NCBI GenBank assembly: GCA_002840555.1
Contig: PHBJ01000005.1
Coordinates: 471,902-535,901, forward strand
Direction: 5' to 3'
Length of the DNA: 64,000 nt
Source: Deltaproteobacteria bacterium HGW-Deltaproteobacteria-13
GTDB taxonomy: Bacteria; Desulfobacterota; Syntrophia; Syntrophales; Smithellaceae
Shown: piece after piece, positions 9,456-20,067 of the stretch
Position numbering within the stretch: position 1 is the stretch's first letter
Layout: the number at the start of each line of letters is the position of its first letter
Notes under the pieces: model-generated
The model's database searches: none
The model's input: only the letters and a program-made list of their open reading frames with translations
What the model was told of the DNA's origin: nothing
Translations under genes and position numbers: made by a program

Positions 9456-11369
9456 ATGAAACATTTCGTTCTCGGAACAGCCGGTCATGTCGATCATGGG
9501 AAAACTGCTTTAATTAAAGCTCTTACCGGGGTTGACACCGATCGTTTGAAAGAGGAAAAGAAAAGAGGCATTACCATTGAACTGGGCTTTGCCTCACTGA
9601 CTCTTCCTTCCGGACAAACACTTGGCATTGTGGATGTTCCCGGACATGAAAAATTCATCAAAAACATGGTTTCCGGCGCCGCCGGCATTGATCTGGTCAT
9701 GATGGTCATTGCCGCGGATGAGGGAATCATGCCTCAGACAAAAGAACATCTGCATATCTGTTCTCTTCTGGGAATCTCCAAAGGTCTCGTCGCCCTGACC
9801 AAAATCGATATGGTTGAAAAAGACTGGCTGAATCTGGTTCAATCGGAAATTACTGAATTTCTTCAGGGAACTTTTTTAGAGGGCGCGCCCATTGTGCCCG
9901 TCTCGGCAATTAAAGGTGAAGGCCTGACCGATCTCATTGGAGTCATTGATAATATCACAGGTAAGCTAGCCGAAAAAACAGATGACGGTATTTTCCGTTT
10001 GCCCGTGGATCGCGTCTTTACAATGAAAGGCTTCGGCACCGTCGTTACCGGTACACTGGTTTCCGACCACATTAAAACCGGAGAGGAAATTCAGATCCTT
10101 CCCGAAAATATTACCGCCCGCATCAGAGGCATCCATGTGCATAATCAGCCTGTGGAAGAAGCCTGGTCCGGTCAGCGCACGGCCATTAATTTGCAGGGGA
10201 TTGAAAAATCTACCCTTGAACGCGGCGATGTGCTTGTCCGCCCGCAAACCGTCTGGCCATCACAGCGTCTGGACGTCTTTGTGGAATTTCTCGCGTCTAA
10301 TTCCAAAAATATCAAAAACAGGTCTCTGGTCCGCCTGCACACAGGCACAAGCGAAATTATCGCTCGAATAATTCTTCTGGAAAAAGATGAACTGAAACCC
10401 GGCGAGAAAGAATTCGCGCAGCTTGTTCTGACGGATAAAGATGTCGTTGTCGCCGGAGATCATTTTGTTTTGCGAAGCTATTCTCCGATTACAACAATCG
10501 GCGGAGGCCGGATCATTGACCCGCTTCCGGCAAAACACAAAAGACTCAACAGCAAAATTATCGAAGATTTGAATTTACTGCAAAAAGGAACTTTGCCTGA
10601 AAAAATTTCCGTGATTCTGGAAAGAACGGGTTTTACAGGCATCAATCTGCGATGCCTGGCTTTTCGTCTGGGTATCAACGTTAAAAAAATCAGGGAAGAA
10701 CTGGAAATTTTATTTTCCGGCAAAAAAGCTTTCCTGCTGGATAGTGATGACACAACGGCCATTTCCGCCCACTTCTTCCATCAGTGCGAAGAGCTTATTA
10801 TCAAAAACATTACCGCTTATCATAAGAAAAATCCCCTGAAAGAAGGCATCTCCAAAGAAGAACTCAAAGCGTCATCGGGAAATGTTATTTCACCGAAACT
10901 TTTTAACATGTCCATAAATTCTCTAAACAAAAAGGGAACGATTGTCAGCGATAAAGACAGCGTTCGCCTGACAAAACATCAGGTGGAATTTTCCGGAGAA
11001 CTGGATTCTTTGCGCCGCGATATTGCAGGAATTTATCATGAAGCAGGCCTCACGCCTTTATCGCTGACGGAAGTGATGAACAAATTCAAAGATCAGAAAA
11101 CGAAAGCGCAAAGCATTATCAAACTCATGCTCAAAGAAGGAGATTTAATCCAGATCAATGAAGAATTATGTTTTGCCCGCGAAGCTCTGGAGAAACTGCG
11201 CAATGATTACAAGGCGCAACTGATCAGAGACGGCAAGGCCACACCGGCAAGTTTCAAAGACTTAACGGGCCTTTCCCGTAAATATATCATTCCTCTCATG
11301 GAATACTTTGATACAAACAAACTTACGGTGAGAGTCGGCGACCACCGCATTTTAAGAGAAAAGACATGA
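9456..11369 (+). CDS. selB: Selenocysteine-specific elongation factor SelB
   Basis: SelB is a GTPase that delivers selenocysteinyl-tRNA to UGA codons marked by a SECIS element. The 637-residue length fits the family. The N-terminal G domain has GHVDHGKT (G1), [18 protein letters not shown] (G3) and ALTKIDM (G4). Beta-barrel domains II and III follow, and the C-terminal 250 residues form the winged-helix SECIS-binding region. The start is preceded by an AAGGTAA site. It overlaps fdhD by four bases, consistent with a selenium-dependent formate dehydrogenase in the cell; no selC or selA was seen in this window. Confidence 0.96.
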   Translation: MKHFVLGTAGHVDHGKTALIKALTGVDTDRLKEEKKRGITIELGFASLTLPSGQTLGIVDVPGHEKFIKNMVSGAAGIDLVMMVIAADEGIMPQTKEHLHICSLLGISKGLVALTKIDMVEKDWLNLVQSEITEFLQGTFLEGAPIVPVSAIKGEGLTDLIGVIDNITGKLAEKTDDGIFRLPVDRVFTMKGFGTVVTGTLVSDHIKTGEEIQILPENITARIRGIHVHNQPVEEAWSGQRTAINLQGIEKSTLERGDVLVRPQTVWPSQRLDVFVEFLASNSKNIKNRSLVRLHTGTSEIIARIILLEKDELKPGEKEFAQLVLTDKDVVVAGDHFVLRSYSPITTIGGGRIIDPLPAKHKRLNSKIIEDLNLLQKGTLPEKISVILERTGFTGINLRCLAFRLGINVKKIREELEILFSGKKAFLLDSDDTTAISAHFFHQCEELIIKNITAYHKKNPLKEGISKEELKASSGNVISPKLFNMSINSLNKKGTIVSDKDSVRLTKHQVEFSGELDSLRRDIAGIYHEAGLTPLSLTEVMNKFKDQKTKAQSIIKLMLKEGDLIQINEELCFAREALEKLRNDYKAQLIRDGKATPASFKDLTGLSRKYIIPLMEYFDTNKLTVRVGDHRILREKT

Positions 11370-12145
11370 CCGATTCCGATAAGATTATCAAAAAACTGAA
11401 AATATATTCCGCCGACGGCGCCTCCATGGCCAGGTCATCAGCTAAAGTAATTCAGGAAGTCACTCTGGCTATTGATGTTAATGGGACCCCCCTGGCAAAT
11501 ATTGCCTGCGCGGGCATTCATCTGGAAGAACTGGCCTCTGGATTTTTAAGATCGGAAAAAATTATCGCCGGCTGCGGGGAAATCGAAAACATTGAAATTA
11601 ACAAAAATAAATGCAGCGCAAACGTCACCTTGAAGAACAAAGCCTCTTTCCCCCGCGCATCTGTAAAAAATATCGCTTCCAGCGGCGCGCGCGGCAAAAG
11701 CAATATTAATATGCTTACACCGCTTAGCGTTCCCGCCGGTTTTACTATAAAAACCAGTCTGGCGTTAAAACTGATGGATAATCTTTTGAATGGTTCCTCG
11801 GTGCATAATCAAACGGGCGGCACACATTGTTCGGCGCTGGCTTTGAGAAATAAAATTGTCGCTTTGCGCGAGGATATCGGACGTCATAATACCATCGACA
11901 TGCTCGGAGGATATGCCCTTCTGCAGAAAATCAATCTCCATAGAGCAATCATTTTAACCACGGGAAGGATTTCTTCCGAAATTGTTTATAAAGTCTGGAA
12001 TCTGGGCATACCGGTCATCATTTCCCATTCGGCGCCGACGGCCAATGCTGTTGAACTGACGCGCAGGGCAAATATTTTACTGATCGGTTATGTCAGAAAA
12101 GGCAAAATGAATATTTATTCTCATGAAAGGCGGATAATAATTTGA
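11366..12145 (+). CDS. fdhD: Formate dehydrogenase accessory sulfurtransferase FdhD
   Basis: FdhD passes sulfur to the molybdenum cofactor before its insertion into formate dehydrogenase. The 259-residue protein has the family features TGGTHCSALAL, EDIGRHNTIDML and the C-terminal SAPTANAVELTRRANILLIG region with conserved SAPT. The usual CxxC pair is reduced to one cysteine in the GTHCSA segment, as in many FdhD proteins. The ATG overlaps the end of selB (ATGA type), so the two are translationally coupled. Confidence 0.93.
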   Translation: MTDSDKIIKKLKIYSADGASMARSSAKVIQEVTLAIDVNGTPLANIACAGIHLEELASGFLRSEKIIAGCGEIENIEINKNKCSANVTLKNKASFPRASVKNIASSGARGKSNINMLTPLSVPAGFTIKTSLALKLMDNLLNGSSVHNQTGGTHCSALALRNKIVALREDIGRHNTIDMLGGYALLQKINLHRAIILTTGRISSEIVYKVWNLGIPVIISHSAPTANAVELTRRANILLIGYVRKGKMNIYSHERRIII

Positions 12146-13122
12146 AGACTAAAGAAATTTATCTAAAAGATGTCAAGCAGGGCGATAAGGTCGTTTCTTC
12201 TTTTCTGGCAGCTGAGAAAAGCATGGCCTTTTCTCTTAAAGGTTCTCCTTATTTGAACATACGCCTGAAGGATAAAACCGGAGAACTTGACGGCAAGGTA
12301 TGGGATAATGCTGTTGAATTAGATCAACAGTTTAAAAAAGGCGATATCATATCCATTGAGGGACGGGCCGCGAGCTATAAAAACTCAATTCAAATATCGA
12401 TCGTCAAAATTAAAAAAAATGAATCGGAGGATATCGACCCCGCCGATTATTTACCCGCGGCCAAGGGCAATGTCGATGCGATGTTTAATGAAATACTTGT
12501 CTATGTTGCAAATATTCAGACAAAACCCCTGCAGGATTTATTGCAATCTTTCTTTCATGATGAAAAAACAGCTGAGCTTTTCAAGAGAGCTCCCGCCGCC
12601 AAAGGATTTCATCATATTTATCTGGGCGGACTTCTGGAACACACCCTCTCTGTTGTGCGTTTGTTGGACAAAGTATCAGAGCATTACCCCGACCTCAACA
12701 AAGATATGCTGATTACCGGAGGCATTCTTCATGACATCGGCAAAGTTTATGAATTCTCTTATAATAGTATAATTGAATACAGCGATGAAGGAAGGTTAAT
12801 CGGCCATATTGTTATGGGTGTGGAAATGATCAATAAAAAAATTGCCGTTATTCCGGACTTTCCAGGGCAACTGGCTCTGGAATTACGGCATATTATTTTG
12901 AGTCATCACGGGGAATTCGAATTCGGTTCCCCGAAACGTCCGAAAACTCTGGAAGCTCTGGTCGTCCATTATATTGATGATCTGGATGCCAAATTCAATG
13001 CTTTTCAAACATTTATCGCCGATTCTACCAATCCTGATTCGGACTGGACAAGCTATAACCGTCTTCTGGAACGTTACCTTTACAAGAAGAATTCAGGTGA
13101 ACCGAAGTTATTTGACCACTAG
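12142..13122 (+). CDS. YhaM-family OB-fold/HD-domain 3'-5' exoribonuclease
   Basis: Residues 1-100 form an OB-fold nucleic-acid-binding domain (DKTGELDGKVWDN). Residues 150-320 form an HD phosphohydrolase domain with HHIYLGGLLEHT, GGILHDIGK and ILSHHGEFEFGSPK as metal ligands. This architecture and length (326 residues) match YhaM-type 3'-5' exonucleases. It starts with TTG overlapping fdhD by four bases, so it is the third gene of the selB operon. Confidence 0.85.
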   Translation: MKTKEIYLKDVKQGDKVVSSFLAAEKSMAFSLKGSPYLNIRLKDKTGELDGKVWDNAVELDQQFKKGDIISIEGRAASYKNSIQISIVKIKKNESEDIDPADYLPAAKGNVDAMFNEILVYVANIQTKPLQDLLQSFFHDEKTAELFKRAPAAKGFHHIYLGGLLEHTLSVVRLLDKVSEHYPDLNKDMLITGGILHDIGKVYEFSYNSIIEYSDEGRLIGHIVMGVEMINKKIAVIPDFPGQLALELRHIILSHHGEFEFGSPKRPKTLEALVVHYIDDLDAKFNAFQTFIADSTNPDSDWTSYNRLLERYLYKKNSGEPKLFDH

Positions 13123-13259
13123 GTAAAATTTGAGCTTGATTTTTGGACGGAAAAGCGTATGAATGACGCGATCCAAAACAAAAAGCGAGCCGAAAAAGAA
13201 TAACTATTCATTTACTCATGATAGTTAATATTAATTATCTAAGGGGGGACAACGGAATC

Positions 13260-15269
13260 ATGGCTTACAGGACGGATACTTTATGTGGAATATTTCATAA
13301 TCAGGCTCTCCGTTATGGAGACCAGGTCGAGCTTCTTCGGGCCAAGTTCGATAAAAACGGCGACCTGAGCAGCGAATGGCATTCACGAACATGGAAAGAA
13401 ACCCGTGACGAAGCGATAGCTCTTGCCAAAGGTTTAATTGCTTTAGGTTTGAACAAGGGCGACAGAGTCGTCATGTTTTCCGAAAGCAGACCAAGATGGA
13501 TCATCACCGATCAGGCTATTCAGGCCTGCGGTGCAATCGGAGTTCCTCTTTATCCCACACTGACTCTGGAAGAACTGGGATATATGACAGCGGACAGCGG
13601 ATCAAAGATTGTCTTCGCCTCTACTCAGGACAGGGGCGAAATGGCTCTCAAGGCAAAGGCGAAGGGTGTTCCTATTGAAAAAATTATCATGATGTGTTCC
13701 TGGGACGGCGCAAAACCGGAAGGGGTTTACACTTTCGATGATGTGATGGCTTTAGGGAAAGGAAAGGTAAGCGATGAGAAATTGGACAAAAAGATAAACA
13801 GTGTCGCCCCCGAAGACATCGCGTCCATCATTTATACATCCGGAACCACAGGAAAGCAAAAAGGCGCCATCCTTACCCAGAAAAACTGGGTATCCAATCT
13901 TCATCAGGCCTCCAATTCCACGCTGCTGAAACGTCAGCGGGAACTGGGACTTCACCCGACATTCCTTGTTCATCTGCCCATGTGTCATGTTTTTGGCAGG
14001 ACAAGCGATTACCACGTGGGCGCCCTCCAACAAGGCGGTATCCTTATTTTTGCTGAAAGCTTTGAAAAAATACCGAAAAATCTTCAGGAAATAAGACCCA
14101 ATGTCATCGTCAGCATTCCCAGATTATGGGAAAAAATCTACGACACCACGAAATCCATCGTCTCCCGGCAAAACAAGAACACGCAAGCCATTTTTGCGTG
14201 GGCAATGAAACTGGGGGAAAAATACTCCGACGCCATGGCAACAGCGACAAGAATGGGTCAAATCGATTTACTTCAATTTGCGGCGGCAAATATGCTGGTT
14301 TTCAACAGAATTAAAAAAACGGCAGGGCTGGATCACGTTGTCCTGGGCATATCAGGCGGCGGAAAGCTTTCCAAAGATGTTTGCATATTTATTCGTTCAC
14401 TGGGCATTCAACTGAGCGAAGGCTACGGTCTGACGGAAACATCGCCGGTTATTAACTTCAACGAACCGGAATTCTCCAGCAGCTTCGACATCAGCAAAGC
14501 CGGCTGGTTCGACAATAAAATGATAGATTTGACGGTGGATTTGATGGTGACTAAACAAGCCAGGGGGCTGTCGCCTTACACCAATCCGATCCGGGCGCTG
14601 AGTCTTTCTTTAGCGTATAATACAGTTGCTCATAAGCTGCAAATCAAGCCCGGCACTGTCGGAAGACCGGTTATCTGGACGGAAGAAAAAATAGCGGAAG
14701 ATGGTGAAATTCTCGTCAGAGGCCCCCAGGTCACTCAAGGATACTGGAATCTGCCTGATGCAACAGCCGAAGCATTTACCGAGGATGGATGGTTCAAGAC
14801 AGGCGACATCGGAGAATTTGACAAGGAAGGATTTCTTCTGATTACCGACCGCAAAAAGGAACTATTTGTTTCTTCCGGCGGCAAGAATATAGCCCCGCAT
14901 CCTATTGAACTGGCGGTGACAGCCAAACCCTACATCGATCAGGTCTGCTTGCTTGGCGACGCGAGGAAATATATCACCGCGCTTATCGTTCCCGATTTCC
15001 AGGAGCTTCACCGTTTTTCCAAACACAACGGCATTCCGGCCTGTTCAGACAAAGACCTTGTTGAAAATCAGGCAATTAAAGATTTAATCAAGAAGCAGGT
15101 GGATGAGGTCAATGAGACACTGCCCCGTTATGAACAGATCAAGTACTATAAGGTGCTGGACAAACCCTTCAGTGTCGAGTCCGGGGAATTGACACCGACT
15201 TTGAAGTTGAAACGCAGAATCGTTCTGGAGAAATATAAAGACGAAATCGAAAGCTTGTACGTCAATTAA
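13260..15269 (+). CDS. Long-chain fatty acid-CoA ligase (AMP-forming)
   Basis: A 669-residue adenylate-forming enzyme that activates fatty acids to acyl-CoA. It has the P-loop-like IYTSGTTGKQKGA motif, LSEGYGLTETSP, GWFKTGDIGEFD and TDRKKELFVSSGGKNIAP. An insertion around residues 420-480 resembles the long-chain synthetase type. ATG 13,260 is chosen because AAGGGGGG lies just upstream, although the frame is open from 13,218. It stands alone and is closed by a strong terminator. Confidence 0.92.
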   Translation: MAYRTDTLCGIFHNQALRYGDQVELLRAKFDKNGDLSSEWHSRTWKETRDEAIALAKGLIALGLNKGDRVVMFSESRPRWIITDQAIQACGAIGVPLYPTLTLEELGYMTADSGSKIVFASTQDRGEMALKAKAKGVPIEKIIMMCSWDGAKPEGVYTFDDVMALGKGKVSDEKLDKKINSVAPEDIASIIYTSGTTGKQKGAILTQKNWVSNLHQASNSTLLKRQRELGLHPTFLVHLPMCHVFGRTSDYHVGALQQGGILIFAESFEKIPKNLQEIRPNVIVSIPRLWEKIYDTTKSIVSRQNKNTQAIFAWAMKLGEKYSDAMATATRMGQIDLLQFAAANMLVFNRIKKTAGLDHVVLGISGGGKLSKDVCIFIRSLGIQLSEGYGLTETSPVINFNEPEFSSSFDISKAGWFDNKMIDLTVDLMVTKQARGLSPYTNPIRALSLSLAYNTVAHKLQIKPGTVGRPVIWTEEKIAEDGEILVRGPQVTQGYWNLPDATAEAFTEDGWFKTGDIGEFDKEGFLLITDRKKELFVSSGGKNIAPHPIELAVTAKPYIDQVCLLGDARKYITALIVPDFQELHRFSKHNGIPACSDKDLVENQAIKDLIKKQVDEVNETLPRYEQIKYYKVLDKPFSVESGELTPTLKLKRRIVLEKYKDEIESLYVN

Positions 15270-15334
15270 CAGATTTTAACCCAGCCTTTCCTGTATTTGA
15301 AGAATAGTGAAAGTCTGGCAAGAACCAAAAAGTA

Positions 15335-15373
15335 AGCGGCGCGCTCAATCATGAACGCGCCGCTTTTTATTTT
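15335..15373 (+). terminator. Rho-independent terminator after the acyl-CoA ligase
   Basis: A nine-base-pair stem AGCGGCGCG/CGCGCCGCT is followed directly by a T-rich run. It lies about 65 bases after the stop codon. Confidence 0.85.
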
Positions 15374-15378
15374 TATCT

Positions 15379-15470
15379 CTGGATGCCGGAATCAAGTCCA
15401 GCATGACAGAAGTATTGTACTCGTATTTTTCTCAAATCGTCATACCGGTCCCGCATACACGGGAATAAAC
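15379..15470. repeat. Extragenic palindromic repeat pair
   Basis: Two short imperfect palindromes lie in the intergenic space: one built on GGATGCCGG...CCAGCATGAC and one on CCGGTCCCG...CGGGA. Their form is that of dispersed extragenic repeats seen in many Proteobacteria. No coding content. Confidence 0.45.
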
Positions 15471-15498
15471 GCCCCAAAGTCCGGCGCCTGCTTCGCCG

Positions 15499-16308
15499 CT
15501 ATGGTTGTTTCTTCAATTCCAGCACGTAACCCGGCGTCTCCTGCCGGTCGGTCTGCCAGCAAACAAGTTCAGCCGATAAAAATGACTTGAACTCCATTTT
15601 GTATTCGAGAATCACGCGGTTATAAACGATACGCATCTGCCCGGCGGCAACATCGATGGTACCCTCGAAACTGCCCTTGCGCTCCGGGAGAATACAGTGC
15701 TTTGAGCCCTTCCCCGCCGCCTGCACGTACTGACCGGAAATTTTATCGCCAACCATTATGCCGGAAAAAACCAATGGCGGCGCGTCCGTCATCGGGCCGG
15801 TATAGGTTTTGCCCATTGACTTTAAATGGAGGATGTCTTCACCCTGATCTCTTATCAACTGCAGGCGTGACCCATCCAGCAGGAGTTTAAACTTGTGACC
15901 GTTGGAGGCGGTCCAGGTACCGGCAATAGTTGTGGCCAATTTATCCCGATCGCGCCGGTATTCCAGCTTATAAATTTCATCCCGTACCTTTGCAGCATCC
16001 GGCGACTGCGGCGCCAGTTCCAGGTAGCGTTGGTAATTTTTCATGGCGGATGTATAATCGCCGATTTTTGCCTGTACACCACCCAGGTTAAAATAGACTT
16101 CCGGCCAATCAGGAGCAAGTCTTGCCGCTTGCTCAAACTCCGGAATTGCCAGAGCATAATCGCCCGGTGTCTTGGCCATCTCAATCGCGGTAACCCCCCG
16201 CGTCATGTAACGCTTCGCCTCTTCGGACACCGTCGCGGCAAGCGTCACAGAAGCCCAAGCGAACAATATCACCGCACAGATCAAACGCCCAATTTGTCTT
16301 CCAGCCAT
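15499..16308 (-). CDS. Secreted TPR-repeat protein
   Basis: A 269-residue protein with an N-terminal signal peptide (hydrophobic core LICAVILFAWA, cleavage probably after TLA). Residues 45-110 contain TPR units (YFNLGGVQAKIGDYTSAMKN, YQRYLELAPQ). The C-terminal 150 residues are beta-rich and unidentified. Its first 110 residues are closely similar to those of the next gene, so the pair arose by duplication. A periplasmic scaffold role is an inference. Confidence 0.7.
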   Translation of the reverse strand: MAGRQIGRLICAVILFAWASVTLAATVSEEAKRYMTRGVTAIEMAKTPGDYALAIPEFEQAARLAPDWPEVYFNLGGVQAKIGDYTSAMKNYQRYLELAPQSPDAAKVRDEIYKLEYRRDRDKLATTIAGTWTASNGHKFKLLLDGSRLQLIRDQGEDILHLKSMGKTYTGPMTDAPPLVFSGIMVGDKISGQYVQAAGKGSKHCILPERKGSFEGTIDVAAGQMRIVYNRVILEYKMEFKSFLSAELVCWQTDRQETPGYVLELKKQP

Positions 16309-16415
16309 ATTCTATCCTCTCTCTTCCTTTCCAAACTATACAATTAGCGATTCTCTCATGACCAAAGTTTTAGTCTTGAGCATGGTTTAATGATTCTTAG
16401 AGTTACTTGCTCAAA

Positions 16416-17498
16416 TCAGTTACATCTTATAGCAAAGTCAAGCGGCACTTTATTTTCCAAATTCCCCGTGAACTGCTTGCCATTACCACAAGTGAAAGTT
16501 CCTTTGCTCGTGAATTTGCCATCAACAAATTCACCTATATATTTATCGCCGTTTGCATAGGTATAAGTTCCCTTACCGTTGAATTGGCGATTAGTAAAGT
16601 CACCTTCGTATTTATCGCCATTTTCATAGTTGCGAACTCCTTTGTATGAACCGGTCTTGTATGCAGCAAAAAAGCTGGCAGCAGCAGCGCTCCCCGGCAA
16701 AGGATTATTGTCTTCTATTTTAGCTGAACGCACCGGGAGAGCCCGAGTGGCTAAACCGCCTGACTGGGGATCCAATTTATACCTGCCGGAGAAGAAACCA
16801 ACAGTTACAGCATCGGGACCGCGTGTTTCTGAAGTCCAAACCCAAGTAGAAGTAAGGTGAATCAATTCCGTTAAATGGACAACTACATCTAGATGGAGAT
16901 CATAAGCGAGATCAGGTTTATAACTTTTACCGGCATCATACAACCCTCCCAATTCATCCAGCGTCGGCAACCGCCAGTCCGTATAACCGCCGCCACGGTA
17001 ATTCTCACAATAGGTCTTGGCAGCCTGCCAGTTTATATTCGACCCATTGTCCTTTGCCGCCCACATCAGGTCCGTCTTCGTGTCCAGGACTGTATCATTG
17101 ATATAAGCAATGAAACGATTTTTTACCCTCTTCTCTTCCTCTGCCCGATATTCCAGCTTGTAGATCTCCGCGCGGACATTCGCTGCGTCGGGCGCATTGG
17201 GGACGAGTTCGAGATAACGTTTGTAGTGCCGCATGGCCTCACCGTAGTTTCCGGCCTTGGCCTGCACGGAGCCAAGGTTGAAATAAGCGTCCGGCCAGTT
17301 TGGCTCGAGCTTCGCCGCCTGTTCAAACTCGCGGACAGCACGTTCGTAGTCCTTCGGCGTCTTGGCCATCTCAATCGCGGCCATCCCGCGCGCCATGTAA
17401 CGTTGCGCTTCTTCGGACACGGTATCTGCAAGTGTCACCGAAACACAAACCAGCAATACTAAAACACCTGTCAAACACCCTATCCGCCTTCGATACAT
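16416..17498 (-). CDS. Secreted protein with TPR, DUF1566 (Lcl) and MORN repeats
   Basis: A 360-residue protein. A signal peptide is followed by TPR units nearly identical to those of the neighbouring gene. Residues 130-235 form a DUF1566/Lcl_C lectin-like domain (TKTDLMWAAKDNG, YTDWRLPTLDELGGL). The C-terminal 90 residues hold three MORN repeats (YENGDKYEGDF, YANGDKYIGEF, FTCGNGKQFTGN). All modules suggest an exported, surface or periplasmic protein; the ligand is unknown. Confidence 0.75.
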   Translation of the reverse strand: MYRRRIGCLTGVLVLLVCVSVTLADTVSEEAQRYMARGMAAIEMAKTPKDYERAVREFEQAAKLEPNWPDAYFNLGSVQAKAGNYGEAMRHYKRYLELVPNAPDAANVRAEIYKLEYRAEEEKRVKNRFIAYINDTVLDTKTDLMWAAKDNGSNINWQAAKTYCENYRGGGYTDWRLPTLDELGGLYDAGKSYKPDLAYDLHLDVVVHLTELIHLTSTWVWTSETRGPDAVTVGFFSGRYKLDPQSGGLATRALPVRSAKIEDNNPLPGSAAAASFFAAYKTGSYKGVRNYENGDKYEGDFTNRQFNGKGTYTYANGDKYIGEFVDGKFTSKGTFTCGNGKQFTGNLENKVPLDFAIRCN

Positions 17499-17600
17499 TT
17501 TCTATTCTCCTTAAATCTACTTTCCTTTTTTTCTTTGTCAGCCTTTAGCCTTTAATAAAAAAAGTTCACCGCCTATTAACATAATTGATTATTGGAGTAT

Positions 17601-18944
17601 TTACCATAAAGGAGTAACCATGAAGTATTTTGAGTTGTAAAAGTCTGAAGGGCTAAAATTAAGACCTAAGGCTAACTTTAGTATATTATCAGAATGTGGA
17701 ATCGTGCGACCGGTAGCATTGATTATTGCCCAGTCGGATTCGGAGCAGACTACATTATTTTTGCCCCACGCGCCATAGTTCGTATCAGTTAACAGGTATT
17801 TACCGAACCAGGTATCTTTATTGATTAGTTGCTTATTGTTCCTTTGCGCCATTTCCACTGCCGCCGTGAAAAGCTGTTTTCCTTCCTTTTCGTTCAGTGG
17901 CTGTGCCAGTTTGGCCACATCAGCCCCACGGTGTCCATACAACCTTAGGAACTCTTCTTCCGAAATAATACGAGGTCCTTCATGCGGTTGATTATCCAGG
18001 AAGAGTTTCTTGCCGTTAACCTCCTTGAGATAAATAACGGTATGCGATGCCTTCGACGCATTGTTCCCGGCGGATAATTTGTTGTCAACGTAAGCGATGG
18101 CGCTTCCTTCAATGAGCAGCACATCACCGGGCTGAAGTTCATTAAACGTCTTCCAGGGCGGGGGCGGGGCGTTCGTCTTCAGCGATTTATAGATTGCACC
18201 GGCATATTTGTTTGGTTCTTTGAGTCTCTGTTCAACAAGCTGTTTCTGTTTCTTCATCCATTCGGCATTCCTGTTCTCAAAATCAGACTGCTCCTTTAGA
18301 ATCTGCGGATTAACCAACCCCGTGCCGGTCTTCAGCTCAAGCTTATCTGTACCGCTACCCCGGAGAATTCCACAGTACGTATTAGGAAATTTCCCGATAC
18401 AACTATAAGGCGCACAGCAAGGTTTACCATTCAAAACACAGGCACGGTCTTTTTCTATACAACCGGAAAGCGTACCTGTACCAGACCCTTTGAGAGTTCC
18501 CAGAAGTTTGTCCTTTTCTTCGGCAAACATCTTCTGTCGAGCCAGTTCCTGTTCCCTTTCCTGTTGTTCCTTTTGCAGCTTTTTTTCCTTCTCGAGCGCG
18601 GCGGCGCCTTCGTCACCCGCGGGGCTTCCCGGCGCGGAAGGTTTTTGAGACGGGGCATCAAAACCCGAGCAGTAGGAGTTATTCCTTTCAAATCCCGCGC
18701 TGGAACTTATGTAGGCATCGCATTGCGCGCGGGTTGAAAAATTTCCTCTCCCGCCGTACCCGAACATTCCTGCCGCTTTCCCTGTATAGTAAACCTGCCA
18801 TCCGGCAAGGGCGGCAGTGGGTACAATGACCGACAGCATCAGAATGAGGATACCGATAATTTTGATTTGGGAGCTTGCATGTATATCTTTTATCTTGTCA
18901 GTTATACTATTCATGCCATTCCTGCTTCGTCTTTTACAATTCAT
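17601..18944 (-). CDS. Membrane-anchored or exported protein with NlpC/P60-like hydrolase domain
   Basis: A 447-residue protein. A hydrophobic segment near residues 28-47 anchors or exports it. Residues 100-160 are charged and coiled-coil-like (EKEKKLQKEQQEREQE), and a cysteine-rich patch follows. The C-terminal part starts with LQPGDVLLIEG and continues with SHTVIYL and VVCSESDWA. This is the order expected for a circularly permuted NlpC/P60 (YiiX-like) papain fold, where His precedes Cys. A cell-wall or lipid hydrolase role is likely but not certain. Confidence 0.6.
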   Translation of the reverse strand: MNCKRRSRNGMNSITDKIKDIHASSQIKIIGILILMLSVIVPTAALAGWQVYYTGKAAGMFGYGGRGNFSTRAQCDAYISSSAGFERNNSYCSGFDAPSQKPSAPGSPAGDEGAAALEKEKKLQKEQQEREQELARQKMFAEEKDKLLGTLKGSGTGTLSGCIEKDRACVLNGKPCCAPYSCIGKFPNTYCGILRGSGTDKLELKTGTGLVNPQILKEQSDFENRNAEWMKKQKQLVEQRLKEPNKYAGAIYKSLKTNAPPPPWKTFNELQPGDVLLIEGSAIAYVDNKLSAGNNASKASHTVIYLKEVNGKKLFLDNQPHEGPRIISEEEFLRLYGHRGADVAKLAQPLNEKEGKQLFTAAVEMAQRNNKQLINKDTWFGKYLLTDTNYGAWGKNNVVCSESDWAIINATGRTIPHSDNILKLALGLNFSPSDFYNSKYFMVTPLW

Positions 18945-19130
18945 CTCTTCATTGATCAGAACCTGCTTAAAACTAAAAGAAGCATAGGAGTGCTGTTTTT
19001 GCTTGTCAAGGTATTGTTTGGATCATGATTTACGTCGAATAGCAGCTACGGCTGCTCAAACAGCTTCTCCAGCACTGCCAGGATCATGGAGACACCCCCT
19101 CATGTCTGATGGACAGCATACTAAATTATT

Positions 19131-19170
19131 GAAGAAGCCGATGACCCGGCATACGCCGGGCAGTTTCTTC
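19131..19170 (-). terminator. Strong stem-loop after the crotonase gene
   Basis: GAAGAA/TTCTTC encloses CCCGGC/GCCGGG with a four-base loop, 40 bases past the crotonase stop. There is no T-run, so it may be a terminator or an mRNA 3' end structure. Confidence 0.45.
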
Positions 19171-19210
19171 CAACAAAGATAGCCGAATGAAGGCCGGCTT
19201 GGCTTGGCGC

Positions 19211-20011
19211 TTATTCTCCCTTAAAATTGGGAGCTCTTTTCTCCATAAAGGCGATGAAGGCTTCCTGTAAATCTTTCGTTGTCAGCAAGAACATATTCTT
19301 TTGTATCGCCAGAGCCATTCCTTCGCTGACGCTTGTATGGCGGCTGAAATTGAGAACTTCTTTTGAGCACTCAATAGCAAGAGGAGAATTTTCGGTTATC
19401 TGCACGGCCAGTTGCCGGGCGGCCGCATAAAGAGCAGCTTGATCAGAATAAACATTATTGACAAGTCCCATTTTCTCGGCCTGGCGCGCGGAATAATCGG
19501 CCACCGTGAACGCTATCTCCCTTGTAAATCCCTGACCGATTATCAGAGGAAGTCTTTGCAGCGCGCCCATGTCGGCGCACAATCCGATTTTCGGTTCTTT
19601 AAGACAGAAAGTCGCGTCTTCCGTGCAGATACGGATATCACAGGCGGATATAATATGAAGTCCGCCGCCGATGCATTTACCGTGCACTGCCGCGATGACG
19701 GGTTTGGGACATTCTTCAATGGCATTGCAGCAGTCAAACAACGGCTGTGATTTTTTAATCATGTCAAAAGGCCCCCGCGGCGTTCCGGTAAATCCTCCGG
19801 CGGCATCCTTCAAATCCAGACCGGCGCAGAAAATTCTTGCCTTGCTCTTCAGGATAATGGCCCTTACATCATTCATAGCGCCCAGTGCTTTAAAAACACC
19901 GGCGATCTCCGCGGCAAATTCCAGGCTCAAGGCATTGAGGCTCTTTTCCCTGGCCATGGTCACTGTTGCTATATAATCTTTAATCTCCAATTCAATATAT
20001 TTATAAGTCAT
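19211..20011 (-). CDS. Enoyl-CoA hydratase/isomerase (crotonase) family protein
   Basis: A 266-residue crotonase-fold enzyme acting on acyl-CoA thioesters. The oxyanion-hole segments are present: ARIFCAGLDLKDAAGG and VHGKCIGGGLHIISACD. The sequence ADMGALQRLP carries an acidic Asp and is close to the catalytic loop. It is likely part of fatty-acid or aromatic-acid degradation, in keeping with the acyl-CoA ligase nearby. The exact substrate is not predictable. Confidence 0.88.
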   Translation of the reverse strand: MTYKYIELEIKDYIATVTMAREKSLNALSLEFAAEIAGVFKALGAMNDVRAIILKSKARIFCAGLDLKDAAGGFTGTPRGPFDMIKKSQPLFDCCNAIEECPKPVIAAVHGKCIGGGLHIISACDIRICTEDATFCLKEPKIGLCADMGALQRLPLIIGQGFTREIAFTVADYSARQAEKMGLVNNVYSDQAALYAAARQLAVQITENSPLAIECSKEVLNFSRHTSVSEGMALAIQKNMFLLTTKDLQEAFIAFMEKRAPNFKGE

Positions 20012-20067
20012 CTTCTTCTCCTTAAATAATTGTTAATTTGTTTAATGTTCGTTAAAATTTTTGCCTG